Positions 48,213 to 56,841 of a stretch of 64,000 nucleotides of DNA are shown piece by piece (position 1 is the first letter of the stretch; each line of letters starts with the position of its first letter). The notes beneath the pieces were generated by a model that did not search any database, was not told where the DNA came from, and was given only the letters and a program-made list of their open reading frames with translations. The stretch spans positions 1-64,000 of the forward strand of contig JAOARD010000047.1 of the NCBI GenBank assembly GCA_025210735.1. Reading direction: 5' to 3'. Both the position numbers and the translations under genes were made by a program. Source of the DNA: Bacteroidales bacterium (GTDB lineage: Bacteria > Bacteroidota > Bacteroidia > Bacteroidales > UBA6680).

Positions 48213-50492
48213 ATGAAATTTATTAACAGTATTACTAAATCAACTAATTTCAGAGAGAACTTTAAAAGCTCTCTGGTAATCTTCCTACTCTCTGCATCTC
48301 TGATATCAACAGAGATAATATGGACAAGGGTATTTTCGGCCGAGTATTTTTACACTTTTGCTTTTCTTGTACTATCACTATCAGTACTCGGTTTAGGACT
48401 AGGATCACTATCTGCCAGACTGTTTCCGGCTCTTAAAAACCCAAAACACTACCCTCTGTTATTTATAATCACATCGGTATTAATGATTGCATCGCCAATA
48501 TTGGTATTAAAACTGGACATAGACTTTACAAAGGTGTTCTCATCCGGTATGATGATATTAAAGGTACTGGCATCTGTCCTGCTACTCAGCTCATCGTTCT
48601 TTGTTGGCGGAATTATACTGGCATCGTACTTTAGCAGGTCTCATGAAAAGATTGATATACTCTATACATCTGATCTTATTGGTGCCGGTTTTGGTGTAGT
48701 TATGTCGGTAATTCTAATGAATCTGTTTGAGACTCATAATGCAATATTTTTAATTGTTATTCCGGTATTACTATCTGGTGTTCTGTTGTCAAAAAATATT
48801 AATAAAACATGGTGTAGCGTTTTAATAGTGGTAGTTCTGTGTCTGATGCCATTCTCAAAAGATCTGCTTACAAAGCAGAAAGAAGAGAGAGCCCCTGTAA
48901 TATTTGAACACTGGGATGCTATGGCTAAGATTAAGGTATTTGACTTTGGTAAAGAGGCATGGGGAATAAATATTGATAATGCTGCAAACAGTCCTGTAAT
49001 TGCTTTTAATGGTGATTGGGACACACTAAAGTCAAAGAATAACATAACAACATTTCCTGTAAGTAATCTGATAAAGCAGTTTGATTCCTGCACATTTCTA
49101 TCGTTAGGAGCCGGAGGTGGTGGCGATGTTCTTCATGCTCTGAACGAAGGTGCTACTGAGGTACATGCTGTTGAGGTAAACAGTTATATTAACGAGATGA
49201 TGACCTCTGGCTTTCTAAAGGATTTCTCAGGGAATATCTATAACGACACAAGAGTAACTGTTGCATCGGAGGATGGACGTATTTATGTAAAGCGCTTTAA
49301 GAACAAATTTGATATTATATACTCATTAAGCTCTAATACTTTCTCAGCATTTGCATCAGGATCGTTTGCCCTGGCAGAGAATTACCTGTTTACAACAGAG
49401 GCTTTTGTTGATTATTATGAGTCGTTATCAGATAAAGGGTATCTGGTTATGGAGCACCAGTTCTATATACCAAGAATGACCGGAGAGGTTATAGAGGCTC
49501 TTAAAAGTCTAAATGTTGATAACCCGGAAAAACATATTGCTGTTTATAACTTTCCTACATACAGACGTAAGGTTCTGATTGTAGGTAAACAACCCCTGCA
49601 AGACGAGACTCTTAAGAGTGCTATATATCCGCTGATTCCTGAATATCACAAATACATTCATCTGCTGTATCCTTGTGCCGACTCGTTAAAGCACAATATG
49701 GTTAACAGAATTGTTACAGAAGGATGGCAGAGTGTTCAGAACAGTTCTCCTGTTGATCTGTCGCCATGTACTGACAACAGACCGTTTATAGCTCAGTTAG
49801 GACTTATGAAGAACTTCTCTTTTGATAAACTAACTAAGGTTATGCCATGGGAGTTTATGGGCTTTCCGGTATCTAAGCTACTTATTATAGTTATTCTTAT
49901 TATTGTAACAGCAGTAATTATACCTCTTAATATTCTTCCGTATTTCAGAAAAGGACCTAAGATAAAATCAAAGGGTCTGTTATACTTCTTTACAATTGGT
50001 TTTGCATTTATGGTTGTTGAAATTGTTCTTATACAGAAGTACACTCTCATTATAGGAGCCTCATCGTATACATTAATGTGTATTCTGTTTGTTTTGCTGT
50101 TGGCATCGGGTATTGGAAGCAGGTTTGCATACAGATTTAAAAATTACGCGCCATTTGTGTTTATTATGGCGTGGATAGTTGCCGATATATTTGTGTTCCC
50201 TCTGGCTGTAAATAGTATTGCAGATAAATCGCTTGTTTTACGTATGGTATACACAATAATGTGGATATTCCCTCTGGGATTCTTTATGGGAATGCCTTTT
50301 GTAAAAGGGACAAAGAAGACTGGTGAATTAATTGATTGGGGATTTGCCATAAATGGTGCTGCATCTGTTGTTGGCTCGGTTATTGTACTCATTCTTGCAT
50401 TCAACTACGGATTCAATGTTGCAATGCTGTCAGGAGGTATAGCGTATATATTAGCAATGATTCTGTTATTACAGAAAAAAGCGTGGTATTAG
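48213..50492 (+). CDS. Membrane protein with an internal spermidine-synthase-like domain
   Basis: This encodes 759 residues. About six membrane segments lie in the first 200 residues (starting LVIFLLSASLISTEIIWTRVFSAEYF), then a soluble SpeE-like Rossmann domain (~225-505), then about six more segments (~550-759). The SAM or decarboxylated-SAM pocket is recognisable: LGAGGGGDVLHAL, VEVNSY with the ribose-binding Glu, and SEDGRIYV. The catalytic D[AST].DP motif of aminopropyltransferases is replaced by FDIIYSLSSNTF, so polyamine synthesis is unlikely. Similar fusions are widespread and uncharacterised; a membrane-linked methyltransfer or binding role is possible. It stands alone after the nrf-ccs cluster. 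Confidence 0.75.
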   Translation: MKFINSITKSTNFRENFKSSLVIFLLSASLISTEIIWTRVFSAEYFYTFAFLVLSLSVLGLGLGSLSARLFPALKNPKHYPLLFIITSVLMIASPILVLKLDIDFTKVFSSGMMILKVLASVLLLSSSFFVGGIILASYFSRSHEKIDILYTSDLIGAGFGVVMSVILMNLFETHNAIFLIVIPVLLSGVLLSKNINKTWCSVLIVVVLCLMPFSKDLLTKQKEERAPVIFEHWDAMAKIKVFDFGKEAWGINIDNAANSPVIAFNGDWDTLKSKNNITTFPVSNLIKQFDSCTFLSLGAGGGGDVLHALNEGATEVHAVEVNSYINEMMTSGFLKDFSGNIYNDTRVTVASEDGRIYVKRFKNKFDIIYSLSSNTFSAFASGSFALAENYLFTTEAFVDYYESLSDKGYLVMEHQFYIPRMTGEVIEALKSLNVDNPEKHIAVYNFPTYRRKVLIVGKQPLQDETLKSAIYPLIPEYHKYIHLLYPCADSLKHNMVNRIVTEGWQSVQNSSPVDLSPCTDNRPFIAQLGLMKNFSFDKLTKVMPWEFMGFPVSKLLIIVILIIVTAVIIPLNILPYFRKGPKIKSKGLLYFFTIGFAFMVVEIVLIQKYTLIIGASSYTLMCILFVLLLASGIGSRFAYRFKNYAPFVFIMAWIVADIFVFPLAVNSIADKSLVLRMVYTIMWIFPLGFFMGMPFVKGTKKTGELIDWGFAINGAASVVGSVIVLILAFNYGFNVAMLSGGIAYILAMILLLQKKAWY

Positions 50493-50525
50493 CCACAACA
50501 TCAATAATAACTACTTTTCACACCA

Positions 50526-50558
50526 AAAATCGCCACAGTTTGTGGCGATTTTATTTTT
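50526..50558 (+). terminator. Terminator of the spermidine-synthase-like gene
   Basis: A perfect stem AAAATCGCCACA / TGTGGCGATTTT with a 3-nt loop is followed by a U-rich tract, 33 nt after the stop codon. Confidence 0.85.
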
Positions 50559-50581
50559 ATATATCATTTTAAATCAAGCAT

Positions 50582-50612
50582 AAAAAAGGGAGCATTACAC
50601 TCCCTTATATTT
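50582..50612 (-). terminator. Terminator of the second S41 peptidase gene
   Basis: The stem AAGGGAG / CTCCCTT with a 7-nt loop lies past the stop codon at 50630 and is followed on the minus strand by TTTT. Confidence 0.7.
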
Positions 50613-50629
50613 ATTACTTAACTTATATC

Positions 50630-52243
50630 CTATTCTTTATCCTTTTTCTCTTTCTCAATAAGAATAATCTCCTCTACCCCTCTCTTCTTCTTAATATCCT
50701 CAATAATCCAATCAAGTTCCGAATCTTTTTCGTCTATCTTATCCTGTATTGATGTTGTTACATATGCATCAGGATATATTCCGTGTCCTTTTTTATTGGT
50801 TTTATAGTGTGGCTGAATAAGAACATGACCAAATGAGAAGTTTATTTTAGCGTTTGGTGTTTTACGTTGTGGCATAACTCCCGCAACTGTACCATTATAT
50901 GCTCCACCGGTCTCCTCTCCTACAAATACCGCTCGTCCTGATCCTTTAAGGTTAGATGATATAATACTTGATGCCGAGAACGAACCTCCGTTTATAATTA
51001 CATAAACATCACCTTTAAAGTTGTTAGGTTTTGGCTCTTTTAATTTAGATTGTTTGAATGCATAGTAGTACTTTCCATTCTCCTTATCAACCTTTATATA
51101 ACGTCCTATACCAAAACCCCATCTGAATGGTGTAAGAATTACATGAATAACCTTACCAACAGGCGATGCATTACGGAATATTCCCAGATGTGTCATACTT
51201 GTTCTCTTTGTAACTACCGATTTATCAAGAAAAACAAAACTTGTGTCTGCCAGGTATGAGTAGAGGTTAGCCACATCGCTGAGTTTACCTCCGGTATTAT
51301 CTCTTAAGTCTATTATAAGTATATTTGCTTTTGCCGAATCAATAGCTGCAAAACTTTTCTTATAAAAACGTTTTCCGGTAGTTCCAAAACTCTTAATACG
51401 CATAAACGCAATAGTACTGTCCTTATCTATAAATCTCAGTTTTCTTGCGTTGTCAAATATTCTCTTAGGCTTCTTCTTTTTAATAGTATCGGCCTTTGCC
51501 ATATCAACAGAATCTCTCTTTACGCTATCTATCTTAGCATCTGCAATAGAGTCTTTATTCTCTTTTACCTCTTTTTTAAGAGCTCTTAAGCAGGTTACAA
51601 GTGTTGTATCTCTGTAGTTGGTTTTAAACATTATGCTGTCATAAACACCTGTCTCTGTATAAAAGAGTCTTGAGAACGACCACGAGAAACGTCGGTTAAA
51701 GAATGTTTTATTATATCCGTCAGAGGCATAATCTTTTTTGAATTTGTTAATGATATCGGCTGTTCTTATACCATTTACACTTATAACCTCCGATCCCGGC
51801 TTAATATCTTTATAATCTGATTTGTTCTTAATTATATACAGTTTATCGCCATCGTACTCATAGGTAAATTTACTAAGCGGATGTTTACTTCTACGTCCGA
51901 ACTTTTTCTTCTCCTCTTTGGTAAGCTTTCTGACTGGTGGCGATACCTGAATATGCCCCTGCCCTACGCACGCTATTACAGGACTTATTTTATGATAAAA
52001 CTCAAGGCTTGTTAATGGTTCTTTAATGGTTGTTTTAAGACTATCAAATTTATAGTCCAGTTTCTCTTTACTTATATACCAGTATAGTTCCGGATGCAAC
52101 TTTTGCAACTTATTATATACAAAATCTACATCGCGTTTCAGCTGTTTTGGGCTATATTTTTGCTCCAATTTACTGTTGTGTGTCTTTACAGAGGTACATC
52201 CTGCAAGAACAATAATAATCAAGGGTATAACAATTCTCCTCAT
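50630..52243 (-). CDS. S41-family serine peptidase lipoprotein (second copy)
   Basis: This encodes 537 residues. The lipoprotein signal ends IVLAGC with Cys16. The layout matches the protein at 3421-4767: an N-terminal helical region (LQKLHPELYWYISKEKLD), a PDZ-like segment (DIKPGSEVISVNGIRTADII), an inserted Lys/Asp-rich linker (about residues 220-270, KEVKENKDSIADAK) and the peptidase domain. That domain has LIIDLRDNTGGKLSD, the nucleophile serine in GGSFSASS and GEETGGAYNG. It acts in the periplasm or at the outer membrane; the substrate is unknown. It has its own terminator. Confidence 0.85.
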   Translation of the reverse strand: MRRIVIPLIIIVLAGCTSVKTHNSKLEQKYSPKQLKRDVDFVYNKLQKLHPELYWYISKEKLDYKFDSLKTTIKEPLTSLEFYHKISPVIACVGQGHIQVSPPVRKLTKEEKKKFGRRSKHPLSKFTYEYDGDKLYIIKNKSDYKDIKPGSEVISVNGIRTADIINKFKKDYASDGYNKTFFNRRFSWSFSRLFYTETGVYDSIMFKTNYRDTTLVTCLRALKKEVKENKDSIADAKIDSVKRDSVDMAKADTIKKKKPKRIFDNARKLRFIDKDSTIAFMRIKSFGTTGKRFYKKSFAAIDSAKANILIIDLRDNTGGKLSDVANLYSYLADTSFVFLDKSVVTKRTSMTHLGIFRNASPVGKVIHVILTPFRWGFGIGRYIKVDKENGKYYYAFKQSKLKEPKPNNFKGDVYVIINGGSFSASSIISSNLKGSGRAVFVGEETGGAYNGTVAGVMPQRKTPNAKINFSFGHVLIQPHYKTNKKGHGIYPDAYVTTSIQDKIDEKDSELDWIIEDIKKKRGVEEIILIEKEKKDKE

Positions 52244-52423
52244 AAGATAGTTTTAATGTTTTATTTTAAAACAAAGTTATAAAAACCGTGCCAAACACAT
52301 CTCTTTTATCAACTTTTTAAAATTAAAAATATGTGGTATGGTTTTACAAACACCAAAATAGCTATAAAAGCTAAGAAGCTGTTTAAAATTAATCCTTCAG
52401 TTTTTTTATATGGAAATATATAC

Positions 52424-52458
52424 AAAAAAAGCCGCATCCTGTAGTAAGGATACGGCTT
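52424..52458 (-). terminator. Terminator of the TonB receptor/HMA operon
   Basis: The stem AAGCCGtATCCT / AGGATgCGGCTT, with one mismatch, is followed on the minus strand by a run of seven U, past the stop codon at 52481. Confidence 0.85.
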
Positions 52459-52480
52459 CTTAACTTATAAGATACCTATA

Positions 52481-52876
52481 TTAGTGCTTATGTCCTTTAC
52501 ATGAACCATGATCGTGCTTGTGCTCTTTACCATGGCTGTGATTACAATCTTTTCCGTGTTTGTGATCACACTTTTTACCTTTAATATTTGCTTTATAACC
52601 CATATCTTTAAGAGCCTTAACAAGTTTCTCTGGTGTTGTTTTATCTGCACGATATGTAACAACCACTGTCTGCTTCTCAAGACTAACATCAAATTTAGAA
52701 ACACCTTTCTCAAATCTGAAGTTATCCTCAATCTTCTTTTTACATGAACCACAATCCATCTCAACCTCAATTGTACATGTCTTTTTCTCTTTTTTAGCAC
52801 CTGCAAACGCTGTTGATACAGAACTCATAGCAAAAACTGCTATCATAAATACGGTTAATAATCTTAAGTTTTTCAT
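52481..52876 (-). CDS. Periplasmic HMA-domain metal-binding protein with His-rich tail
   Basis: This encodes 131 residues. A signal peptide (cleavage near STAFAG) precedes one heavy-metal-associated domain (about 33-98) with the metal site MDCGSCKKKIE, which is MxCxxC as in copper chaperones and MerP. The tail (about 100-131) has several His and Cys (KCDHKHGKDCNHSHG). MerP/CopZ-like domains carry Cu(I), Hg(II) or Zn(II). The TonB receptor gene ends 33 nt upstream on the same strand, so the two probably form an operon. The role could be taking up or buffering metal from the outer membrane receptor. Confidence 0.85.
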   Translation of the reverse strand: MKNLRLLTVFMIAVFAMSSVSTAFAGAKKEKKTCTIEVEMDCGSCKKKIEDNFRFEKGVSKFDVSLEKQTVVVTYRADKTTPEKLVKALKDMGYKANIKGKKCDHKHGKDCNHSHGKEHKHDHGSCKGHKH

Positions 52877-52909
52877 CTTTAAAATGTATTTAGTTATTGA
52901 ATAAATTAA

Positions 52910-55126
52910 TTAATCTCTGTTTATTGCCCAACGGAAACCTACAAAGAACTTACGCCCGTGAAGTGGTCCCCAGATCATTGATGAGTCAAAATTGTTACCA
53001 AATGGGTTTGAAGAGTCTACAATTGGATTATCTTGTGTATAATTTCCCAGGTTCTCTACTCCTACATATGCACTACCCCACTTGAAATACTTTGTTACCT
53101 GAGCATTAAATATCGGGTATGCATCAAATCTCTCACCACGCTGAAACTCTGCCGGTAGCTGCGATGTGTTTGGCAGACGACCATCGCCATTAAGCTGTGC
53201 CGTAAAATCTATCTGCCATATCTTCATTGGTGTTGAGTAGGATAGGTTAAATAGTCCTTTGTATTTACTTACAAGTGGCTTCTCTCTTAGCTTACCATCA
53301 ATAGTCTCTTTTACAATATTGTATCTGTATGCCATAACAATCTCAAGGTTCTCTACCAACGTACTGTTCATCTCAATCTGAAAACAGTCTGAGTAGGCAT
53401 CGCCATCAAGGTTAGAGAATATTACTTTAGACGGATCACTGTCTACATCGGCAACAACTTTATTTTGGAACTCTGTATGGTAGTACTCAATATTAAACGA
53501 TAGCTTTCTGTAATCGCCAACATTAATGTACTGAGTAATATTAATTCCGTAGTTAAGTGCCTCTTCCATCTCATCAAGATCTGTTGGTATTACAAACTGA
53601 CGTGAACTTGCCATATAACGTGTGTTCTCTGCTAACAGAACTGTACGTCTGTATCCTTTACCAATAGATCCTCTTACATGTGTTTTCTCAAACGGATTAT
53701 ACTTAAGGTGAAAACGTGGTGTAAAGAATGTACCGTGTTCGTTATGAAAATCGGCTCTTACTCCCACAAGTGCAGTAAGCTTCTCGTTTGGCATAAACGT
53801 GTACTCACCAAACACTCCCGGAACTGTAATATCTGTTACATTATTTGCAAGTTTAAATGTCTCGTCGTATCTGTCGAACTTAAAGCTTGCTCCTACATTA
53901 TATTTATGAATATCGCTTCCTATGTTTGATTGAAAGATAAGATTAGTATAAAAGCTATTCTGCTTGGCATCGTAGTTTCTAAGACCAATCTTTGTCTTCT
54001 GATCGTGAGTTGTGAACGATGTTATTAAACCAAAACTAGATACTTTATCAGAGAATATGTATCCGTTCTTATAAAATACCTCAAATCTGTTTGAGTTGAT
54101 ATCAATATCGTAACGTCTGCCATCTGCCATAGGCTCTTTCTGTCCACCAAGTCTGTCCTCTTTAAGAATTCTGTATCCAAAACGGGCATCAAATCCGTTA
54201 CCCGGCTTATAGTGCCATCTGTTAAAGAAGTTATACTGTCTGGTTTTAGGCATATCCATAAAACCATCGTCATTATCGTCGTGCTCAAAGCTCATATCCT
54301 CAAAATGGAACATTGCAAGAGTACTCCACTTATCATTTAGTAAGATAGATCCGTTCATGTTTGTCTCAAACTTACCTGCACTGCTAGCAAATCCGTTAAC
54401 AAAGAACTTCTCACTTGTTGCCGGTTTCTTATACTCTACATTTATCTGTCCGGTAATTGCCTCGTAACCATTCTTTACAGACGATGTTCCTTTAGACACC
54501 TGAATTGCTTCCATCCACGATCCAGGAATATATCCAAGTCCGTATGGTGTAGCCAGACCTCTTAAGTTAGGAATATTTTCGGTCATCATCTGCACATATG
54601 TACCTGTTAAGCCAAGTAGTTGTATCTGCTTTGCTCCCGAAACGGCATCGCTATAAAGTACATCTACCGATGCGTTTGTCTCAAAACTCTCAGACAGGTT
54701 ACAACATGCCGCTTTACACAGCTCTGCGCCTGTAATGTTCTGTGTCATTATAGGATCCATTTTATTAATATGGCTTCCTGCTTTACGACTAACAACAACA
54801 ACCTCATCAATACTTCCCAGTGGTTCAAGAACAAAATTTACTGTTGTAGCATTTGCAGCAACAACTATTGTATCCGGTTTATAACCAACATAAGAGGCTA
54901 TCAGAGTTCTGTCTTTACTTTTACGCTTAATGTTAAATTTTCCTTTATTATCGGTTGTTGTACCTGTATATGACTCTAACCAATAGATATTTGCTCCTAC
55001 AAGAGGTTCTTTTTTATCAATAACCTTCTCGTATACCTTTCCTTTTATATCTTTTGCAAAGATATTTACACTAACAAAAATCAGTAGTGCAAACAGTGTT
55101 GTAAATTTACTGTTACCCATTACCAT
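52910..55126 (-). CDS. TonB-dependent receptor, probably metal-related
   Basis: This encodes 738 residues (or 736 from the ATG at 55120, MGNSKFTTL). It has a signal peptide (cleavage near NIFAK), a carboxypeptidase-like regulatory domain (~27-105, DNKGKFNIKRKSKDRTLIASYVGYKP), a plug domain (~110-225) and a 22-strand barrel ending FFVGFRWAINRD. The plug contains ELCKAACCNLSESFETNASVDV, with a Cys-rich CKAACC motif typical of one Bacteroidota receptor subgroup. The adjacent genes encode a Cys/His-rich secreted protein and an HMA protein, so a copper- or other metal-linked ligand is likely. Substrate proof is lacking. Confidence 0.85.
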   Translation of the reverse strand: MVMGNSKFTTLFALLIFVSVNIFAKDIKGKVYEKVIDKKEPLVGANIYWLESYTGTTTDNKGKFNIKRKSKDRTLIASYVGYKPDTIVVAANATTVNFVLEPLGSIDEVVVVSRKAGSHINKMDPIMTQNITGAELCKAACCNLSESFETNASVDVLYSDAVSGAKQIQLLGLTGTYVQMMTENIPNLRGLATPYGLGYIPGSWMEAIQVSKGTSSVKNGYEAITGQINVEYKKPATSEKFFVNGFASSAGKFETNMNGSILLNDKWSTLAMFHFEDMSFEHDDNDDGFMDMPKTRQYNFFNRWHYKPGNGFDARFGYRILKEDRLGGQKEPMADGRRYDIDINSNRFEVFYKNGYIFSDKVSSFGLITSFTTHDQKTKIGLRNYDAKQNSFYTNLIFQSNIGSDIHKYNVGASFKFDRYDETFKLANNVTDITVPGVFGEYTFMPNEKLTALVGVRADFHNEHGTFFTPRFHLKYNPFEKTHVRGSIGKGYRRTVLLAENTRYMASSRQFVIPTDLDEMEEALNYGINITQYINVGDYRKLSFNIEYYHTEFQNKVVADVDSDPSKVIFSNLDGDAYSDCFQIEMNSTLVENLEIVMAYRYNIVKETIDGKLREKPLVSKYKGLFNLSYSTPMKIWQIDFTAQLNGDGRLPNTSQLPAEFQRGERFDAYPIFNAQVTKYFKWGSAYVGVENLGNYTQDNPIVDSSNPFGNNFDSSMIWGPLHGRKFFVGFRWAINRD

Positions 55127-55171
55127 TTAATACTTTACTTATTATTATTTGTTTGATTAACAACAAGTACC

Positions 55172-55212
55172 ACGTAGCATACGTCAGTAATTACATAATA
55201 TACTACGTAGCA
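55172..55212. repeat. Pair of 8-nt direct repeats upstream of the metal-linked TonB receptor
   Basis: ACGTAGCA occurs at 55172-55179 and 55205-55212, 33 bp apart (about three helical turns), 46-86 bp before the receptor start. A metalloregulator site is possible. Confidence 0.5.
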
Positions 55213-55284
55213 CCTGACTGCATTTTATATTTGTATGTAGATGATTTATATCTGCCGAAAAGCAGATAAATTAGATGTGATGAA

Positions 55285-55749
55285 TCAAATTATCAACACG
55301 CTGATTTCACATAAGATATCTCTACCGGATATCGGAATATCTTTATAAAGATTATGAAATTCTTTTTTATCAGATTCTGAATTAACAGATTTATTAAAGG
55401 CATGATAAGCATATAACAAGTCTGTAGCCTGTGATTCTACTACAATTCTCTTTGAAGGATCAACAGAAACAACTGCTATCTGGAATCTCTCGCTCTCGCA
55501 CTCTCCTTCGCAATCTATACTATATCCTTCGTCGGTATGAGAATGACCGCAACATGAATCGCAAGAGTGATCGTTACAACAATCGTGCTTTACATGCGAA
55601 CTGTGCGCCTCGTGACTATCTGCATAAAAGTTTACTGAGGTTTCATGACAGAATGAACAGTAATGTTTCATTATACCAACGCCGCTGCTAAACAGTGCAA
55701 TGGTAAATGCAAAAAAGCATAACATTATATTTCTTAAAATCTTCTTCAT
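55285..55749 (-). CDS. Cys/His-rich secreted protein (HYC_CC_PP-like)
   Basis: This encodes 154 residues. A signal segment (about 8-26) is followed by MKHYCSFCHETSVNF and a cluster of Cys and His (VKHDCCNDHSCDSCCGHSH). The HYC motif and CC pair match a small Bacteroidota family known by these motifs; the later PP motif is not clear here. It is very likely metal-binding and located in the periplasm. The TonB receptor gene starts 158 nt downstream on the same strand, and an HMA protein follows it, so the three probably form a metal-handling unit. A possible -7 box (TATATTTG, minus strand 55765-55758) lies only 9 nt before the ATG. Confidence 0.65.
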   Translation of the reverse strand: MKKILRNIMLCFFAFTIALFSSGVGIMKHYCSFCHETSVNFYADSHEAHSSHVKHDCCNDHSCDSCCGHSHTDEGYSIDCEGECESERFQIAVVSVDPSKRIVVESQATDLLYAYHAFNKSVNSESDKKEFHNLYKDIPISGRDILCEISVLII

Positions 55750-55904
55750 GAACTATGCAAATATAATACAAGTAAATTAAACCTCTAGTTATCTTGCTGC
55801 ATTTATGACTTAAGCTCCTGTAATTGGTTTAAAACAGTAATTCTATATTAGCAATATCTGTTACTATGAATAGTTGCGAACAGGTAGTTACATGTTGATT
55901 ATGC

Positions 55905-55980
55905 ATACTTGCACGTTTCACAGGCTCGGTTGCAAGCCGACCAAGCATACTTTCACTCTTCCCTGACTCAATTACAGGTT
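55905..55980 (-). ncRNA. Possible structured RNA (hairpin with pseudoknot) in the 55.75-56.0 kb gap
   Basis: This island is GC-rich for the region. A hairpin pairs GG-TCGG (55923-55929, one bulged C) with CCGA-CC (55937-55942) around a 7-nt loop. The loop bases TGCAAG (55931-55936) can pair with CTTGCA at 55908-55913, giving an H-type pseudoknot. A direct repeat GCATACTT flanks it (55903-55910 and 55945-55952). It lies between the DNA glycosylase stop and the Cys/His-rich gene start. The strand is inferred from the neighbours. No known RNA family is recognised. Confidence 0.4.
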
Positions 55981-56015
55981 AAAGCTCTATAAAATATGAT
56001 TTTCTGTTTACTTAT

Positions 56016-56507
56016 TTAAAAGGCAGTGCTCCACGCTGTTGTTAATTTATCAAGTGTTGCAGCTGCATTTGCCGGACTTGTACTTGGCATCTTATAATAA
56101 GATATATGGGCTATCCTTGTAAAGTATTTATGATATAATTTCTGAGCAGCAGCGCCATTAAACACTATTGTTTTCAGTTTTTTGTGCGATTGTATAAACC
56201 TGTTTATATTATTCGGTTTTTCATTTGCAATATTACTATCTAAGCTACCCGGTCTGTTTGCTTTATACACCACGTCCCACAGAGCTATCTTATTATTTAA
56301 CAACATACTATTTTTATCATTGTAGTTACATGGTGTTTCGCTTCCGGTTAGTTTACATATTAACGGCCAAAACCTGTTTCTGGGATGCGAGTAATATTCA
56401 TTATCTGCAATTGATCTGTCGCCGGGCATCGATCCCAGAATCAGTATCTCTGAACAATCATCTGATATTGGCTCAAACGACTGCTTAAATTCTTCTTTAG
56501 ATACCAT
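56016..56507 (-). CDS. Hypoxanthine/deoxyinosine-DNA glycosylase (uracil-DNA glycosylase superfamily)
   Basis: This encodes 163 residues, right for the HDG (family 6) glycosylases. Motif 1 is ILGSMPGDRSIADNEYY followed by HPRNRFWPL; VFNGAAAQKLY is the central strand region; and PSTSPANAA near the C-terminus is the intercalation/phosphate-binding motif. It removes deaminated adenine (hypoxanthine) from DNA, and in some members uracil. Nitrite and NO deaminate bases, so the nitrosative-stress genes in this window make a meaningful match, though they are not in the same operon. Its start overlaps the end of the preceding membrane protein gene by 11 nt, so they are co-transcribed. Confidence 0.85.
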   Translation of the reverse strand: MVSKEEFKQSFEPISDDCSEILILGSMPGDRSIADNEYYSHPRNRFWPLICKLTGSETPCNYNDKNSMLLNNKIALWDVVYKANRPGSLDSNIANEKPNNINRFIQSHKKLKTIVFNGAAAQKLYHKYFTRIAHISYYKMPSTSPANAAATLDKLTTAWSTAF

Positions 56508-56808
56508 GTATAAGAATATTAAGAAGAATTATAAATATACTTAATCCAAATATCAGAACTACTCCTCCGTTAAACACAAATCCTATTACTTTATGCGCTA
56601 TTAAAGCGTCTGATTTAACTCCCTTTATTCCGTTTATAATACCTATAATACTCATAACAAATGTACCAAGCATTAGTAATACCGGAAACCATGACATTAA
56701 TACAGATCCAGAACAACCCATTACAGCAAACAGAACTATTGATGTAATAAATACCAATATGCTTATTACACCAATAATAAATGCACTTTTTGACTTTGAA
56801 CTATCCAT
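56497..56808 (-). CDS. Small membrane protein, tandem paralogue 1
   Basis: This encodes 103 residues with three hydrophobic segments (about 9-30, 38-62 and 78-99). It aligns along its length with the next gene (56842-57168): AFIIGVISI, PVLLMLGTFVMSIIGIINGIKGVKSDALIAHKVIGFVFNG versus AFVMGVISI, PLILVLGSFVLAIIGLVKGIKG and VVHKVLGLTFNG. This resembles DUF4190-type proteins. The function is unknown. It overlaps the glycosylase gene by 11 nt and lies 33 nt after its paralogue. Confidence 0.65.
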   Translation of the reverse strand: MDSSKSKSAFIIGVISILVFITSIVLFAVMGCSGSVLMSWFPVLLMLGTFVMSIIGIINGIKGVKSDALIAHKVIGFVFNGGVVLIFGLSIFIILLNILIHGI

Positions 56809-56841
56809 TCTGTTAATAATTTATATCTATTTACCGGGTTA

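Noticed and set aside
48213..50492. True spermidine synthase
   Set aside because: The nucleotide-binding loop is present, but the catalytic Asp motif is replaced and the domain is embedded in a membrane protein.
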